Assembly: GCF_002865645.1 (NCBI RefSeq)
Contig: NW_020194620.1
Coordinates: forward strand, 441,353-505,352
Direction: 5' to 3'
Length of the DNA stretch: 64,000 nt
Origin: Hyaloscypha bicolor E
Lineage: Eukaryota; Ascomycota; Leotiomycetes; Helotiales; Hyaloscyphaceae
The notes beneath the pieces were generated by a model that saw only the letters and a program-made list of their open reading frames with translations, searched no databases and was not told where the DNA came from. Each line of letters starts with the position of its first letter. Within the stretch, counting starts at the first letter, position 1. A program made the position numbers and the translations under genes. This document shows, one piece after another, positions 62,106 to 64,000 of this stretch.

Positions 62106-64000
62106 CTACAGGCTATCCCAGCCTGCAATCCTCCTCTCCTTTTCTGAGAATGAATCTATCCCTCGCAAAAATGAATCATGCCGCCTCTCTGTCAGTCTGC
62201 GAATGGAGTCCTGGCGCCTATCATTTGCATCTCCCTGCTGGATCTGAAAATTCAACTTGCGTTGCTGCTCTCGGACGAACTCAAGGCTCCTTTGTTGCTG
62301 CTCTCTAGCCATCTGGGCTTGTACCGCAGCATATCGTCTCTTTTCCTCAGCCTGACGTCGAAGTTTTTCACGAGCTGTATCATGACGAAAAGCCCACTGT
62401 CTATCTTCTGCTTCGTACTCTTTCCTGCGCTTCTGTCGAGAGCCGGGTGGTAGTGAATTGATATCTGCCTCTCGATCGTAGCTTCGTTGCTCCTCGGCCA
62501 ATCGAATCCTCGGATGTGCACCTGTATAGCCTGCTGGCTGCACCACGATCTCTTGCGCATTGAACCGGTCTACCCCTTTGTTCCCAATTATCTCAGCTAG
62601 GAGTCCATCTTGCATCTCAACAGGCGAGGAACTTAGGCCATGTCGAATGTACATAGTAGGCGAGTAAGAGTATCTGAATTGATCGACTGATACTGCCAAT
62701 AACAAATCCCCTTCAATCAGTGGCTGTTTCATGCCGACTTTTAATAGGGCTTTCACAAGTGTTATCGGGGCAGGGTTGTTGAGTGCCATGAAGAAGTCTT
62801 CGTCGGTCAATTTGCCTGTCAATTTGCCTTTGGTGAGAGTGCGAAGGGTGTCTTCGATCTTTGATAATCCCGCATTCCCGTCACACTTTAGCAGCATTTC
62901 CTCCAACGCCGTTCGATGATCATGATCTTTGTTGGTGCTTCTGGAGTCGACAGTATGTCCTTTCTTAATCAAAGCCTTGACGACATCATCGTGAAGTTCT
63001 CTAGCAGCTTCGTTCAAACTCCCGTCGTCCACTGGAGCTCCGGCCTGAAGGAGCGCCTTGACAGAAGAGAGGTCTCCATTCCTAGAAGCGTAGAAGAGCG
63101 CCGAGCGCTCCAGAAAGTCTTTAGAGGAGGGTTTAGCTTGCTTTTCAAGCAACTTGGCAACAATCTTTTTCCTTTGATATTTTGCCGCAAGTATCAACGG
63201 TGTTATCATCGATTTCCGTGTCTGGAAATTGACGTTTCCTGGTTGAGGTTCATTAGAAACTGTAAAAGCATGCCAGAGTTGTCGAAGCGGATACACGTAC
63301 CTTTTTCGATCAGAAGATCAATCACATCGGACCCGATTTGTTTGTCGGCTTCAACGTGACCTAATTGACAGAGAGCGAATATCAATGGAGTAATACTATC
63401 AACGTCATCCGAATACTCTTCGGAGGGATAATAATCGATCTCGGCGTCCACAGAGCAACCTGCTTTCAGCAGACTGTATACTAATTTTCGTGACTTGGGG
63501 TATAGTTGTAGACACACAAAGAGGTGGGGGAAATATCCATCTGGCACTTCTTGACCAACGGGAGGTTCTGATTTGCTTGGTTTGAATTGGTCAATTAAAG
63601 CAAGTAGTAAACTCTCGTCGTTTCTCGCAAGGATTGCCACAGCAAAGGCAAACGATTTGGTCCCCGGGCTTGCTCGAGCCAGAAGTTGACCAAGAATTTC
63701 GATATTCCCGCAATCGGCTGCAGTTCGAAGAATCTCCCCCTCCTCGAAATTGACATCAAGCTCTGCATTGACTAGAGTCTGAATGAAACCATCGGGTTTG
63801 GGGGCATTCCCTTCTATTCTAGCATAGAGAGCCAGACACAAAGCCAAGTGAACACTTTCCCCGCTTGCTCCCCATTCAAGCAGACAATGAAGGCGCCAGA
63901 GATCTTCATCGCAGAAATTTGATCCTAATGGTATGCTGTCCAGAACAATGTTGAATGTCGTTCCGAGAGTGGAGTGAACCAGAAGCTCTGCTGCGTCTCT
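62106..64000 (-). CDS. Ankyrin-repeat protein with C-terminal coiled coil (5' end outside window)
   Basis: Two exons are visible: from the window edge (64000) to 63301, then 63238-62106 with stop at 62106. The 62-nt intron (GTACGT..CAACCAG) joins DLLIEKG to NVNFQTRKSMITPLI in frame. The frame stays open through base 64000, so the start lies beyond the window. Ankyrin-like helices are seen in LWRLHCLLEWGAS, EILRTAADCGNIEILGQLL, SMITPLILAAKYQRKKIVA, ALFYASRNGDLSSVKALLQ and LNEAARELHDDVVKALIKK. The last 150 residues are strongly charged and heptad-like (RRKEYEAEDRQ, AREKLRRQAEEKRR), predicting a long coiled coil. Fungal ankyrin proteins of this type are often C-terminal sensor parts of NLR-like proteins; an N-terminal effector or NACHT domain may lie off-window. 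It is on the same strand as the NLR gene. Confidence 0.75.

Overview
The window comes from a nuclear chromosome of a filamentous ascomycete (Pezizomycotina). Genes have short introns (about 45-110 nt) with GTRNGT donors and CTRAY-type branch sites. Protein families are typically fungal: a Zn2Cys6 regulator, an MFS transporter, a TauD-like dioxygenase, a HET-domain relic, and a hydrolase-NB-ARC-TPR NLR. The DNA alternates sharply between GC-balanced gene islands and very AT-rich blocks. In the blocks CA/TG dinucleotides are depleted and every coding frame is broken by Trp-to-stop and similar C-to-T/G-to-A changes. That is the signature of repeat-induced point mutation (RIP). Species is not determined.

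Layout. 1-7575: RIP-degraded repeats (part of a Copia element, solo LTRs, microsatellites, a 542-base assembly gap at 4509-5050, and an odd AT-rich but little-RIPed segment at 3536-4437). 7667-19037: a gene island with GNAT acetyltransferase, a small inverted-repeat element, a dead Tc1/mariner transposase, a Zn2Cys6 transcription factor, an MFS transporter (divergent from it), a TauD/TfdA dioxygenase and a second GNAT. 19398-34339: a Copia element split by a nested Gypsy chromovirus (23195-31023) and carrying a solo Gypsy LTR; direct repeats at the insertion points confirm the nesting. 35537-35806: a lone small zinc-ribbon gene. 36312-about 38300: a RIP-damaged HET-domain gene. 39915-46256 and 47497-about 52840: two more Copia copies, in opposite orientation. 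54127-55000: one unrecognised gene candidate. 57706-64000: an NLR-type gene and an ankyrin/coiled-coil gene that runs off the window.

Two functional themes stand out. The first is a compact candidate metabolic or detoxification cluster (regulator, transporter, Fe(II)/2-oxoglutarate dioxygenase and two acetyltransferases) walled in by dead retrotransposons. Three of its genes carry coding or splicing irregularities, so the cluster may be decaying. The second is a group of self/non-self recognition genes (HET relic, NLR, ankyrin protein) at the right-hand side. The repeat blocks record an order of events: Copia insertion, Gypsy insertion into it, LTR-LTR recombination leaving solo LTRs, RIP, and microsatellite growth out of element sequence.
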